Positions 25,207-34,865 are shown, counted from the first letter of the stretch. The stretch is DNA of 64,000 nucleotides from Microbacterium sp. LWO12-1.2 (GCF_040675875.1 NZ_JBEGII010000001.1:2046001-2110000), one strand, 5' to 3'. Numbers and translations are program-made. Notes: generated by a model not told the origin, from the sequence alone.

Positions 25207-25272
25207 ATTCCCGCGGGGACATCGGCCTCGCCCCGGTGATCGAGTCACGTCCGCGCCCCCTAGAATCGACCC

Positions 25273-26385
25273 ATGGCGATCGAGATTCCCCGAGACCTCC
25301 TACCCGTCGACGGCCGTTTCGGCTGTGGTCCGTCGAAGGTGCGCCCTGCGCAGCTCGACGCACTGCTCGCTTCGGGGGCCACGATCCTGGGGACCTCGCA
25401 CCGCCAGGCCCCGGTGAAGAACCTCGTGGGCAGCGTGCGCGAGCAGCTCGCCTCGCTGTTCCGCATCCCCGAGGGCTACGAGATCCTCGTCGGCAACGGC
25501 GGATCGACCGCATTCTGGGATGCTGCCGCGTTCGGGCTCATCGAGCGCCGGAGCCAGAACCTGGTGTTCGGGGAGTTCGGCGGGAAGTTCGCAGGAGCTG
25601 CAGCCGCCCCGTGGCTCGAGGCACCGGACGTACGCAAGGCGGAGCCCGGATCCCGCACCACTGCCGAGATCGTGGAGGGCGTCGACGTGTACGCCTGGCC
25701 GCACAACGAGACCTCCACCGGCGTCGCGGCGCCGGTCGAGCGCATCGCGGCCGAGGGCGCCCTGACGGTGATCGACGCGACCAGCGCCGCCGGCGGCATC
25801 GACTTCGACGCGTCCCAGGCCGACGTCTACTACTTCGCGCCGCAGAAGAACCTCGGCTCGGACGGCGGCCTGTGGTTCGCCGTCGCGTCCCCCGCCGCGA
25901 TCGAGCGCATCGAGCGCATCGCCGCCTCCGACCGCTACATCCCCGAGTTTCTGAGCCTGAAGAACGCCGTGGACAATTCACGGCTCAACCAGACCTTGAA
26001 CACCCCCGCACTGACCACCCTGCACCTGCTCGACAGCCAGCTGCGCTGGATCCTCGACAACGGGGGCCTGGGCTGGGCCGGTGCGCGCACCGCGGAGTCC
26101 TCCTCCGTGCTGTACGACTGGGCAGAGGCCTCAGCGGTCGCCACCCCGTTCGTCGCGGATGCGGCTCACCGCTCCCCCGTGGTCGTCACGATCGACTTCG
26201 ACGAGAGCATCGACGCGGCCGCGATCGCGAAGACGCTGCGCGCCAACGGCATCGTCGACACCGAGCCCTACCGCAAGCTCGGACGCAACCAGCTCCGCGT
26301 CGCCACCTTCGTCTCGATCGAACCGGATGACGTGCGCCAGCTCACGCGGGCACTCGACTACGTGCTGGAGAACCTCGGCGCCTGA
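25273..26385 (+). CDS. serC: Phosphoserine aminotransferase SerC
   Basis: SerC makes O-phosphoserine from 3-phosphohydroxypyruvate and glutamate (PLP enzyme, serine synthesis). The 370-residue protein belongs to the actinobacterial/archaeal-type branch. The substrate loop FGCGPSKVRPAQ is near the N-terminus, GNGGSTAFWDAAAFGL binds PLP phosphate, and the PLP lysine lies in YYFAPQKNLGSDGG (~residue 197). The start is perfectly leaderless: TAGAAT at 25261-25266 puts transcription start on the A of the ATG. Neighbouring DUF3027 and cold-shock genes match the Rv0871-Rv0884c area of Mycobacterium. Confidence 0.93.
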   Translation: MAIEIPRDLLPVDGRFGCGPSKVRPAQLDALLASGATILGTSHRQAPVKNLVGSVREQLASLFRIPEGYEILVGNGGSTAFWDAAAFGLIERRSQNLVFGEFGGKFAGAAAAPWLEAPDVRKAEPGSRTTAEIVEGVDVYAWPHNETSTGVAAPVERIAAEGALTVIDATSAAGGIDFDASQADVYYFAPQKNLGSDGGLWFAVASPAAIERIERIAASDRYIPEFLSLKNAVDNSRLNQTLNTPALTTLHLLDSQLRWILDNGGLGWAGARTAESSSVLYDWAEASAVATPFVADAAHRSPVVVTIDFDESIDAAAIAKTLRANGIVDTEPYRKLGRNQLRVATFVSIEPDDVRQLTRALDYVLENLGA

Positions 26386-26395
26386 GCGCCGGGGG

Positions 26396-26995
26396 TCACT
26401 CCTCCTCGTCGACCTCGTCGGCGTCGACATCCTCGTCGGCGTCGACGTCTTCGTCTTCGTCTTCGTCGTCTTCGATCACGTCGTCGCCGGTCGCTTCATC
26501 GAGCTCGTCGATGTCGACACCGTCGAGGTCACCCGCGTGCAGGATGTCGGCCTCGTGGTCGTCGTCCTCATCCAGCTCGTCGTCCTCGTCGAGGTCATCC
26601 TCGTCGAGCTCGGAGTCGGCATCGATGTCGCCGGAGGCGTCCTCCGCAGCCGCCGCCGCCTGCTCGGCGAGCTCGGCCTGGTGCGAGCGGTACTCGGCGA
26701 GGCGTTCGACCCACGGCACCCACTCCGGCGCGAGAAGCGCGCCGTCTCCGGGGAGGAGCTCGACCTCGAGCACGGTCGGATCCTCATCCTCGACGCGCGC
26801 GACGGTCACCGTCCAATACCAGCCGGGGTAGCCGGGGAGCCTGTTCTCGAAGCGCAACGACACGGAGCCGTCGTCTTCGACCAGGTACCCGGCAGCGGGG
26901 CCGATGGTCGCCGCAGGAGTGATCTCGCGCAGCGCCTGCAGCGCGAGATCGTGAGCGTCGAGGAGACGCGCGTCGGCGTCAGGCTTCGAGGTCAT
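26396..26995 (-). CDS. DUF3027 family protein with acidic tail
   Basis: The 199-residue protein has a conserved N-terminal half (~1-125) with GYLVEDDGSVSLRFENRLPGYPGWYWTVTVARV split over two strands. The C-terminal half is an extreme Asp/Glu-rich tail (~150-199, almost only D, E, V and A). DUF3027 proteins are restricted to actinobacteria; function is unknown. The ATG at 26995 is chosen because upstream in-frame starts lie inside the cold-shock gene; it overlaps that gene by 17 bp, so translation is probably coupled. Confidence 0.8.
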   Translation of the reverse strand: MTSKPDADARLLDAHDLALQALREITPAATIGPAAGYLVEDDGSVSLRFENRLPGYPGWYWTVTVARVEDEDPTVLEVELLPGDGALLAPEWVPWVERLAEYRSHQAELAEQAAAAAEDASGDIDADSELDEDDLDEDDELDEDDDHEADILHAGDLDGVDIDELDEATGDDVIEDDEDEDEDVDADEDVDADEVDEEE

Positions 26996-27359
26996 CGGCG
27001 ACCTTGCGCAGGACGGCCGCGATCTTGCGGCCGTGGCTCGATGACGGGTAGCGGCCACGCCGCAGGTCCCCGCCGATGCTGTCGAGGAGCTTCACGAGAT
27101 CCTCGACGATGATCGCCATGTCGTCGGCGGACTTGCGCTTCGCCTTCGCGAGGCTCGGCGGCGCTTCGAGAACGCGGACCGAGAGCGCCTGAAGACCGCG
27201 CTTGCCGTCGGCCACACCGAACTCGACGCGAGCGCCCGCCTTCATCGCCGTGCCTGCCGGCATGGCGGAAGCGTGCAGGAAGACATCCTGGCCGTCATCG
27301 CTGGCGATGAAGCCGAAGCCTTTGTCTTCGTCGTAGAACCTGACCTTGCCGGTGGGCAT
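26979..27359 (-). CDS. Cold-shock domain protein with C-terminal extension
   Basis: An N-terminal cold-shock domain (residues 1-65) shows the RNA-binding signature GKVRFYDEDKGFGFIASDDGQDVFLHASAM. A basic ~60-residue C-terminal extension (AKAKRKSADDMAIIVEDLVKLL...) is not present in 67-residue CspA proteins but is typical of actinobacterial CspB-like proteins. It overlaps the DUF3027 gene. A GCGAGG ribosome-binding site lies before the ATG. Confidence 0.9.
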   Translation of the reverse strand: MPTGKVRFYDEDKGFGFIASDDGQDVFLHASAMPAGTAMKAGARVEFGVADGKRGLQALSVRVLEAPPSLAKAKRKSADDMAIIVEDLVKLLDSIGGDLRRGRYPSSSHGRKIAAVLRKVADDLEA

Positions 27360-27475
27360 GGGAGAACCTCGCTGAGTCGGTGTGTAAAAGAAGGCGCGCT
27401 CACACGCGTCCACCTCCAGTCTACCGGTCGGAGACAGGGGAACTCGAAGGTCCCGGTGAGAGTAGGGTGAGAGGG

Positions 27476-27751
27476 ATGAGTGCACAGAATTCCGAACCGG
27501 AGATCTCCATCCGGCGCCTGGATCGCTTCCTGGCATTCGGCGCGCTCGGAATCGCCGCCGCATCCGTGATCTGCTTCTTCGCGATCATCATCGGCACGGC
27601 AGTGGGCATGGACCAGGCCGCTTTCGGTGAGGGTGTCTGGCCGCTCGTCGCCGCCATCCCCTTCTGGGGGCTGCCGGTGGCATTCGTCATGATCATCGTC
27701 CTCCTGGTGATGAGCTTCATCCGAAAAGGGCGCGCGGCATCGCGGCCCTGA
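27476..27751 (+). CDS. Small two-helix membrane protein, unknown function
   Basis: The 91-residue protein has two membrane helices (about residues 18-42 and 58-82), a charged N-terminus and a basic end (RKGRAASRP). No enzyme motif is present. The start is supported by TAGGGT at 27463-27468, 7 nt before the ATG. It sits 10 bp upstream of the XPB-partner gene on the same strand and may be co-transcribed. A relation to small DUF2530-like proteins of this neighbourhood in Mycobacterium is possible but not shown. Confidence 0.7.
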   Translation: MSAQNSEPEISIRRLDRFLAFGALGIAAASVICFFAIIIGTAVGMDQAAFGEGVWPLVAAIPFWGLPVAFVMIIVLLVMSFIRKGRAASRP

Positions 27752-27761
27752 GGTCTTCGGC

Positions 27762-29471
27762 ATGACCGCGCACGCACGCCCACTGGCCGACTGGCTGGCT
27801 GCGGCGAGCGATGCGGAACTTCTGCATCTCTTCACAGAACGCCGCGTTCGTGCCGACGTCGGCTGGCACGACTTCTTCGATGCCGCCGAAGCACTGCTCG
27901 ACCCGGCTTCACTGGCGAAGGTGCTCCCGGCACTCACGGGCCCCGAGGCGTCCGCCCTGTTGCGCGCGGCAGCCGGCGAGGACGCCGGAGCAGAACGCCC
28001 CGCTCTGACCGCGCTCGCGCTGCTCCGCCCGGACGGGACTCCCCCGGCACCGGTGATCGCCGCGCTCAATGGCCGCACTGCACCGCCAGAGACGACCTCG
28101 ACCTCCGCACCGACAGCACCTGACGACCTGGCCGCGCATGCCGCAGAGCGCGCCTTCACGACAGTGTCGATCCTGGCCGACCTGCTGCTCGTCGCACGGG
28201 ACTCCCCGTTCGCCCTGCTCGCCGGGGGCAGCGTCAGCGCCGGTGAGAAACGCCAGCTGAGCGAGACCGGGCTGCCGATCGATGTCATCGACGCACTGCT
28301 CGCGATCGCCGTCGATGCCCGTCTGGCCGTCATCGACGGACGGCGCCTGCGCACCAGCACCTCGGCGGAGGACTGGCTCCGCTCGTCAGCCCCTGAACGG
28401 TGGAGCGTCCTCGCGACGGCCTTCCGCGATGCACTGCCCCGCGGCGTCCGATCGGCAGACGGCGGATGGATCGCCCCTGCGGACTGGCCGCACGCGCATC
28501 CCTGGGACCCCACGTGGCCGGAACGCAGTCGCATGCTGCTCCAGGCAGCCACGCTGCTCGGAGTCATCGCCGAGGGCGGCACCGAGCCCGTCTGGTCGGT
28601 CCCCCTGCGGAACGGACGCGCCGCCGACGCGACCGAACTCGCTCGGCTCCTGCCGGCCGAAGTCGACAAGATCTTCCTCCAGAACGACCTCACCGCGATC
28701 GCGCCTGGTCCCCTCGCGCCCCCGCTCGACGTGCGGCTCCGCACGATCGCGACCCGCGAGTCGGCCGCGCAGGCCTCGTCGTACCGGTTCACGACCGAGT
28801 CGATCGCCCGCGCGTTCGGTTCGGGGGAGAGCGCGCAGTCGATCCTGGACTTCCTTGCCGAGATCTCCCTCACCGGCATTCCGCAGCCCCTGAGCTACCT
28901 GGTGGCTCAGACGGCGCAGCGGCACGGACTGGTGCGGGTGTCGACCGACGACGAGACCGGACGCACCCGGATCGAGAGCACCGACCCGCACCTGATCGAG
29001 GCGATGGCGATCGATCAGAGCCTCCGCCCACTGGCACTGACGAAGCACGTCGACTCCTTGACGACGCGCGTGGGGCGCGACACCGTCTACTGGGCACTCA
29101 CGGACGCTCGCTATCCGGCGACTCTCGTCGGTGCGGACGGCGCGGCGCTCGTCCGCGAACGGCATCCGGCTGCTCCGACCGAGGCCCCCGCGACGTCGTC
29201 GAGCGACCTGCTCCCGCTGATCCTCCGCCTGCGCTCTCAGCAGGGCCCCGACGCGGATGCCGCATGGCTCGACCGCGAACTCGAGGCCGCCGTGCGCGCC
29301 AGAGCGGTGCTGCGCGTCACCGTCGGCATGCCCGACGGCTCGACCAGGGAACTGCTGCTCGAAGCGACCGGGCTCGGCGGAGGACGCCTGCGCGGACGCG
29401 ATCGTGCGGCCGACGTCGAGCGCACTCTGCCCGTGTCGAGCATCCGCGCGGCCAGCGTCGTCGCCTCATAG
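27762..29471 (+). CDS. Helicase-associated protein (Rv0862c-type, Helicase_C_3 region), XPB partner
   Basis: The 569-residue protein has no Walker motifs. It has an N-terminal helical region (ARPLADWLAAASDAELLHLF), repeated winged-helix-like segments, and a C-terminal block related to the XPB/Ssl2-type domain (SYRFTTESIARAFGSGESAQSILDFL... ~residues 350-410; TDPHLIEAMAIDQSLRPLAL ~405-425). Actinobacteria usually carry this gene next to bacterial XPB, and here it ends 38 bp before it. Its function is not known; a scaffolding or DNA-binding part in XPB-linked repair is inference. Confidence 0.8.
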   Translation: MTAHARPLADWLAAASDAELLHLFTERRVRADVGWHDFFDAAEALLDPASLAKVLPALTGPEASALLRAAAGEDAGAERPALTALALLRPDGTPPAPVIAALNGRTAPPETTSTSAPTAPDDLAAHAAERAFTTVSILADLLLVARDSPFALLAGGSVSAGEKRQLSETGLPIDVIDALLAIAVDARLAVIDGRRLRTSTSAEDWLRSSAPERWSVLATAFRDALPRGVRSADGGWIAPADWPHAHPWDPTWPERSRMLLQAATLLGVIAEGGTEPVWSVPLRNGRAADATELARLLPAEVDKIFLQNDLTAIAPGPLAPPLDVRLRTIATRESAAQASSYRFTTESIARAFGSGESAQSILDFLAEISLTGIPQPLSYLVAQTAQRHGLVRVSTDDETGRTRIESTDPHLIEAMAIDQSLRPLALTKHVDSLTTRVGRDTVYWALTDARYPATLVGADGAALVRERHPAAPTEAPATSSSDLLPLILRLRSQQGPDADAAWLDRELEAAVRARAVLRVTVGMPDGSTRELLLEATGLGGGRLRGRDRAADVERTLPVSSIRAASVVAS

Positions 29472-29508
29472 GGCCCTGGCCTCCCGGCACCCGGTAAACT
29501 GGACAGCT

Positions 29509-31149
29509 ATGTCTGATGGCCCCCTGATCGTCCAGAGCGATCGCACCGTACTGCTCGAGGTCGCGCACGCCGATGCGGAGAGCGCTCGTCACGAGCTGGC
29601 GATCTTCGCCGAGCTGGAACGCGCGCCCGAGCACATCCACACCTACCGGATCACCCGCCTGGGACTGTGGAACGCCCGCGCCGCCGGCCACACCGCCGAG
29701 GACATGCTCGAGACCCTCGACCGCTGGTCCCGCTTCCCCGTTCCCCCGTCGGTCGCCGTCGACCTGCGCGAGACCGTCAACCGTTACGGCCGTCTGGTGA
29801 TCGAGCGCGACGACGAGGGCACCCTGATCCTGCGCTCCTCCGACCCCGCGGTCCTGACCCAGGTCGCGAACAACAAGCGCATCCAGCCGCTGCTGATCGG
29901 CCACCCGTCGCCGACGACCTTCGTGGTCGATGCGTGGGCGCGCGGACAGATCAAGCAGGAGCTGCTCAAGATCGGTTGGCCGGCGGAGGATCTCGCCGGC
30001 TACACCCCCGGCACCCCGCACGAGATCGATCTGGCCGAGGACGGTTGGCAGATCCGCCCCTATCAGCAGGATGCCGTCGATGCCTTCTCGAAGGACGGTT
30101 CCGGTGTGGTGGTGCTCCCCTGCGGCGCCGGCAAGACCATCGTCGGCGCCGGTGCGATGGCCGCCACGAAGACGACCACGCTGATCCTGGTGACCAACAC
30201 CGTGTCGGCGCGCCAGTGGCGTGACGAGCTCCTCAAGCGCACGAGCCTGACACCCGAGGAGATCGGCGAGTACTCCGGGCAGGCCAAGGAGGTCAAGCCG
30301 GTCACGATCGCGACCTATCAGATCCTCACGGCGAAGCGGAAGGGCGAGTACGCCCACCTCGCCCTACTCGATGCACTCGATTGGGGCCTGATCGTGTACG
30401 ACGAGGTCCACCTGCTCCCGGCACCCGTGTTCAAGCTCACGGCCGACCTCCAGGCGCGCCGCCGCATCGGTCTGACCGCCACCCTGGTGCGGGAGGACGG
30501 ACGTGAGGGTGATGTGTTCAGCCTGATCGGCCCCAAGAGGTTCGACGCCCCGTGGAAGCAGATCGAAGCGCAGGGCTTCATCTCTCCCGCCGCCTGCTAC
30601 GAAGTGCGCGTCGACCTCCCGCCGGACGACCGGCTGGAGTACGCCGCCGCGACCGACGACGAGCGGTACCGCCTCGCGGCGTCCGCGCCGGCGAAGATCG
30701 ACACCGTGAAGGAACTCATCGCGAAGCATCCGGATGAGCGGATCCTCGTGATCGGGCAATACCTCGACCAGCTCGAGACGCTGTCACAGGCGCTGAACGC
30801 GCCCCAGATCACCGGAGCAACCCCTGTGGATGAGCGCGAGGAGCTCTACCGCCAGTTCCGCGAGGGAGAGATCTCCCTGCTCGTGGTGTCGAAGGTCGCG
30901 AACTTCTCGATCGATCTGCCGGAAGCATCCGTGGCGATCCAGGTGTCCGGCTCGTTCGGTTCCCGGCAGGAGGAGGCGCAGCGCCTCGGCCGCCTGCTGC
31001 GCCCGAAGCAGTCGGGGCACACCGCGAGCTTCTACACGCTGATCGCCCGCGACACCATCGACCAGGACTACGCGCAGAACCGTCAGCGCTTCCTCGCCGA
31101 GCAGGGATACAGCTACACGATCCTCGACGCCGACGCACTCGCCGCCTGA
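29509..31149 (+). CDS. Bacterial XPB-type DNA repair helicase
   Basis: The 546-residue SF2 3'-5' helicase is homologous to eukaryotic XPB/ERCC3. The N-terminal damage-recognition-like domain (1-180) is followed by Walker A VVLPCGAGKTIVGAGAM (~residues 198-214), the DEVH box (IVYDEVHLLP, ~300) and motif III (GLTATLVREDGREGD). The RED-like motif (VREDG) typical of XPB and motif VI (QEEAQRLGRLLRPK) are both visible. The start ATG 29509 follows TAAACT (29495-29500) by 8 nt, giving a leaderless or nearly leaderless mRNA. Confidence 0.93.
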   Translation: MSDGPLIVQSDRTVLLEVAHADAESARHELAIFAELERAPEHIHTYRITRLGLWNARAAGHTAEDMLETLDRWSRFPVPPSVAVDLRETVNRYGRLVIERDDEGTLILRSSDPAVLTQVANNKRIQPLLIGHPSPTTFVVDAWARGQIKQELLKIGWPAEDLAGYTPGTPHEIDLAEDGWQIRPYQQDAVDAFSKDGSGVVVLPCGAGKTIVGAGAMAATKTTTLILVTNTVSARQWRDELLKRTSLTPEEIGEYSGQAKEVKPVTIATYQILTAKRKGEYAHLALLDALDWGLIVYDEVHLLPAPVFKLTADLQARRRIGLTATLVREDGREGDVFSLIGPKRFDAPWKQIEAQGFISPAACYEVRVDLPPDDRLEYAAATDDERYRLAASAPAKIDTVKELIAKHPDERILVIGQYLDQLETLSQALNAPQITGATPVDEREELYRQFREGEISLLVVSKVANFSIDLPEASVAIQVSGSFGSRQEEAQRLGRLLRPKQSGHTASFYTLIARDTIDQDYAQNRQRFLAEQGYSYTILDADALAA

Positions 31150-31168
31150 ACGCGCCGATGCCGCGGAC

Positions 31169-32191
31169 TCAGCCCCGCAGCACTGGTTCCAGGTGATGTG
31201 TTCCGCTGGGGGGAGGTGCGGCGGCGAGGGTGCGAGCGGTGCGGGTGCGAACGACGCCGATCCGACGCGCCCACCGGTCGGCCAGCAGCGCGAAGACGAC
31301 CATCGCCACGGCCGAGGCGATCAGATCCACCGGCGTGCCCGACGTGGCGTTCGCGTCGACGACCGCAACGGACCCCAGAAGGAAGATCAGCACGTTGTTG
31401 ACGATGTGCAGCGAGATCGCGGCTTCGAGTCCCCCCGTGCGCCACGTGAGCCAGGCAGCCACGACAGCGAACACCCCTACACTCGCCGCGCCCCACACGT
31501 CGTAGCCGTGCCCCAGAATGAACAACGGCACCGGCAGCAGGATGGCGAACGCCGGGTGACGCAACCAGCTCCCCACCAGCTGCATCAGATAGCCCCGGAA
31601 GACGTACTCCTCAGCAGCCGCCTGGAGCGGGATCAGCAGCAGCACGAGTGCGACCATCGCCCAGAGGCCCGGAGAGGTGAAGTCCGGCGACACGGCCTCC
31701 CCTATCGCCGCGGACCATCCCAGCATCACGGCGAAATACACGACGAACACCGCGAGCGCGAGCACGAGGCTCCTGCCCAGCCACCCCAGACGCAACCGTC
31801 CGACCACCGACGAGAGGAGTCCGACGCCGCGCCCCTGCACGATACGTGAGGCGGCGAACAGCGCAGGGATCATCAGGATCAACGGGAGCACCAGGGCGAC
31901 CAGCAACCAGGGCCGCTCCAGATCGAAGTACTGCACCGTCGTGAACAGCGCGTCCAGCTCGGCGCCCCACGCGGGCACGATCATTGCGGCGATCGCGAGC
32001 GGCACGACGAACAGCAGGATGATGATCAGGTAGAAGGCGATGCCCAGGACTCCGGTCAACAGCAGCGACCACCAGCGATACCTCTGGCGCTCGCGCGCGA
32101 GACGGTGGAACGGGATCTGCGCGGGGTCGGGGGCCGCGTCACGCGCGATGCCGGATGCGGGGGCAGGGACGGCGTCCTCGGGCGAACTCAT
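31169..32191 (-). CDS. CPBP-family intramembrane metalloprotease
   Basis: The 340-residue protein has about eight membrane helices. It carries the CPBP/Abi motifs in order: AEEYVFRGYL (EExxxR, ~residue 210), FILGHGY (FxxxH, ~245) and HIVNNVL (HxxxN/D, ~285). These are the residues of the Rce1-like active site, so it should be catalytically competent. Substrate is unknown. The start at 32191 has a GAGAGGA ribosome-binding site; it is divergent from the response-regulator gene. Confidence 0.88.
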   Translation of the reverse strand: MSSPEDAVPAPASGIARDAAPDPAQIPFHRLARERQRYRWWSLLLTGVLGIAFYLIIILLFVVPLAIAAMIVPAWGAELDALFTTVQYFDLERPWLLVALVLPLILMIPALFAASRIVQGRGVGLLSSVVGRLRLGWLGRSLVLALAVFVVYFAVMLGWSAAIGEAVSPDFTSPGLWAMVALVLLLIPLQAAAEEYVFRGYLMQLVGSWLRHPAFAILLPVPLFILGHGYDVWGAASVGVFAVVAAWLTWRTGGLEAAISLHIVNNVLIFLLGSVAVVDANATSGTPVDLIASAVAMVVFALLADRWARRIGVVRTRTARTLAAAPPPSGTHHLEPVLRG

Positions 32192-32343
32192 GAATCGATC
32201 CTCTCGGATCAGGCCAGTGCATCCGTTATCCGCGGCGCGATCCCCCATAACTAGCCCCGATCCCGGGCTCGTTGCATGGTCAACACCGCGCCATTCCGAG
32301 CGATGATCAGCATCATCATCGACGAAGTCACCATAATGGGGTC

Positions 32344-33036
32344 ATGACTGCTGCGCGCATCCTGGTCGTCGACGACGAACCCAACATCCGTGACCTGCTC
32401 TCGACCGGTCTCAGCTTCGCCGGGTTCCAGGTGAAGACGGTCGCCAACGGCGCCGCGACCATCTCCGCCGTCCTGGAGGAGGAGCCCGACCTCATCATCC
32501 TCGACGTGATGCTGCCCGACATGAACGGGTTCAGCGTCACCAAGCGCCTCCGCGGTGCAGGTTTCACCGCCCCGATCCTCTTCCTCACGGCGAAGGACGG
32601 CACGGAGGACAAGATCGAGGGCCTGAACGCCGGCGGCGACGACTACGTCACCAAGCCGTTCAGCCTCGACGAGATCGTCGCCAGAGCCCAGGCGATCCTC
32701 CGCCGCACGATGCAGGCCGACGAGGAGTCGATCATCCGCGCCGGTGAACTGGCGATGGATCAGGACACGCACGACGTGCATGTCGGCAAGGAGCCGATCG
32801 AGCTGAGCCCGACCGAGTTCAAGCTGCTGCGCTACCTGATGCTCAACCCGAACCGGGTGCTGTCGAAGGCGCAGATCCTCGACCACGTGTGGGAGTACGA
32901 CTTCAACGGCGACGCGGGCATCGTCGAGAGCTACATCTCCTACCTGCGACGCAAGATCGACCCGCACACCGAGGAATCGCTCATCCAGACCAAGCGCGGC
33001 TTCGGCTACATGCTGAAGGTCGGCAAGTCGGCCTGA
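32344..33036 (+). CDS. OmpR-family response regulator
   Basis: The 230-residue protein has a receiver domain with acidic pocket (VVDDEPN), phospho-acceptor Asp in LIILDVMLPDMNG (~residue 53), Thr (FLTAKDG) and Lys (YVTKPF). A winged-helix effector follows (ELSPTEFKLLRYLMLNPNRVLSKAQIL). The layout is close to MprA/TrcR-type regulators. A CATAAT hexamer at 32332-32337 sets the start of transcription exactly on the ATG. The sensor kinase follows 40 bp downstream. Confidence 0.93.
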   Translation: MTAARILVVDDEPNIRDLLSTGLSFAGFQVKTVANGAATISAVLEEEPDLIILDVMLPDMNGFSVTKRLRGAGFTAPILFLTAKDGTEDKIEGLNAGGDDYVTKPFSLDEIVARAQAILRRTMQADEESIIRAGELAMDQDTHDVHVGKEPIELSPTEFKLLRYLMLNPNRVLSKAQILDHVWEYDFNGDAGIVESYISYLRRKIDPHTEESLIQTKRGFGYMLKVGKSA

Positions 33037-33076
33037 CCGCCGCCTGCACCGCACGACGCCGAACCGGGAGGACCGC

Positions 33077-34765
33077 ATGGCGCACAAGCCGGATGCGGTC
33101 ACCAGCTGGTGGCGACGCATCAGCCTTCGCGCGAAGGTCACGGGAGTCACGGTCGGCGTGCTCGCGCTGGGGCTGCTGATCGCGGGCCTCGGCACCGTCC
33201 CGATCCTCCGCACCGCGCTGGTCGCGAACATCGAGTCGCAGCTGCCGGCGCTCGTGTCGAGCGACCTCGTCAACCGCTACTTCGACACGACCCCGGTCGA
33301 CGGGGAACCCGTCTACACGCGCAAGGACGAGCAGCCGCGCGACCTCTTCGTCGCGATCTACGATGCGGAAGGCGTGCTGCAGGCGACCGCGGGAAACACC
33401 TCCGCAGAGGCACCGCAGTTCCGCCAATCTTTCCCGCTGGCCGAGGCGAAGAGCAGCGAGGACACCGTGATGCCTCTGGTGGGCGAAGACGGCGCGCTGT
33501 TCAGCTCGTCGGTCGCCGTGCTGCCGTCGGAGGGCGGCTCGCTGCGCACCCAGGTCGTGGCGGTCCCACTCGCGCCGGCTGACCGGATCATCGGGCAGTA
33601 CTTCAGCATCTACATCACGATCGCCTTCATCACGATCTTCATCGCCGCCCTCCTCACGCGCTTCCTGGTGACGCTGACCTTCCGTCGCCTGGGCCAGGTG
33701 GAGTCGACTGCGATGTCCATCGCTGCCGGCGACTTCAGCCAGCGCCTGACGGACCTCGAGCCCACGACCGAGGTCGGCCGCCTGAACTCCGCCATCAACA
33801 CCATGCTCGACCGCGTCGACGGCTCGCTCGCGCAGCGTGATCGCACTGTGCAGCACATGCGACGCTTCATCGGCGACGCCAGCCACGAGCTGCGCACTCC
33901 CCTGGTCAGCGTGCGCGGCTACGCCGAGCTCTATCGCATGGGCGCGATCACGGGCGAGGAGGACACCGCCAGGGCCATGGAGCGCATCGAGAAGGAAGCG
34001 ATCCGGATGGGCGTGCTCGTCGAGGACCTGCTCGCCCTCGCCCGGCTGGACGAGGAGCGCGAGCCGGAGATCGTCGCACTCGACCTGCGCCCGATCGCCC
34101 GCGATGCCGCCCTCGACGTGCGCGCCGCAGCGCCCGGTCGCACCGTGACGATGATCGATCTCACGATCGAGAGCGTCACCGCACCCACCCGCAGCATCCC
34201 GAAGCAGGAACCGGAGCAGCCGGCGCCGCGCGGTCTCTCACGCGCCGCACTCTCCCGTCTGCGGCGCCGCCCCCGTGTCACCGCGGAGGAGTCGACGCCC
34301 GCGTTCGACTTCTCCGAAGCCCCGGACACCCCGGTGCGCACCCCTCCGATCGTGCTCGGCGAGGAGAACAAGGTCCGCCAGGTGGTGACGAACCTGCTCG
34401 GCAACGCACGACGGTTCTCGTCCGAAGACAGTCCCATCGAGATCGTGGTCGACTCCGACCGCGTGCGCGGCACCGGCAGCATCGCGATCGTCGACCATGG
34501 TGAAGGCATCCCTCCGCAGATCCGCGAGCAGATCTTCGAGCGGTTCTGGCGGGCCGACACATCCCGCGCACGAGAGACCGGCGGATCGGGACTCGGCCTG
34601 GCGATCGTGTCGTCGATCCTCAAGGCCCTGCACGGCTCGGTCGCCGTCTCCGAGACACCCGGCGGTGGCGCGACGTTCACCGTCACACTCCCCTTGGCGC
34701 CGTCACGAGCGACTCCTGCGCACCTGCTCGAGGAGACGCAGCCACTCGAGCCTCTCGACCTCTGA
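33077..34765 (+). CDS. Sensor histidine kinase with proline/basic insert in the catalytic domain
   Basis: The 562-residue protein has a membrane helix at ~22-45, an extracellular sensor (~46-175), a second helix (~180-200) and HAMP. The phospho-acceptor His lies in GDASHELRTPL (~residue 269). The ATPase domain has N box NKVRQVVTNLLGNA, G1 DHGEGIP and G2 GGSGLGLAIV. A hydrophilic Pro/Arg-rich stretch of about 55 residues (~370-425) separates the first strands of the ATPase domain from the N box. It is partner of the preceding regulator. Confidence 0.93.
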   Translation: MAHKPDAVTSWWRRISLRAKVTGVTVGVLALGLLIAGLGTVPILRTALVANIESQLPALVSSDLVNRYFDTTPVDGEPVYTRKDEQPRDLFVAIYDAEGVLQATAGNTSAEAPQFRQSFPLAEAKSSEDTVMPLVGEDGALFSSSVAVLPSEGGSLRTQVVAVPLAPADRIIGQYFSIYITIAFITIFIAALLTRFLVTLTFRRLGQVESTAMSIAAGDFSQRLTDLEPTTEVGRLNSAINTMLDRVDGSLAQRDRTVQHMRRFIGDASHELRTPLVSVRGYAELYRMGAITGEEDTARAMERIEKEAIRMGVLVEDLLALARLDEEREPEIVALDLRPIARDAALDVRAAAPGRTVTMIDLTIESVTAPTRSIPKQEPEQPAPRGLSRAALSRLRRRPRVTAEESTPAFDFSEAPDTPVRTPPIVLGEENKVRQVVTNLLGNARRFSSEDSPIEIVVDSDRVRGTGSIAIVDHGEGIPPQIREQIFERFWRADTSRARETGGSGLGLAIVSSILKALHGSVAVSETPGGGATFTVTLPLAPSRATPAHLLEETQPLEPLDL

Positions 34766-34865
34766 GGAGCATCCCTGCACCGCGCACCGGTTCGTCCCCT
34801 TCTGCACACGCGTCGGGACCGGGAGCGTTGCCGCACTCGGCCCGCGCCCGAGCCCTCCTAGCCTC

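Noticed and set aside
27242..28879. 545-codon minus-strand frame continuing the cold-shock gene region
   Set aside because: Ser/Ala/Arg-rich shadow of the XPB-partner gene. The cold-shock protein reading frame is different and clearly real.
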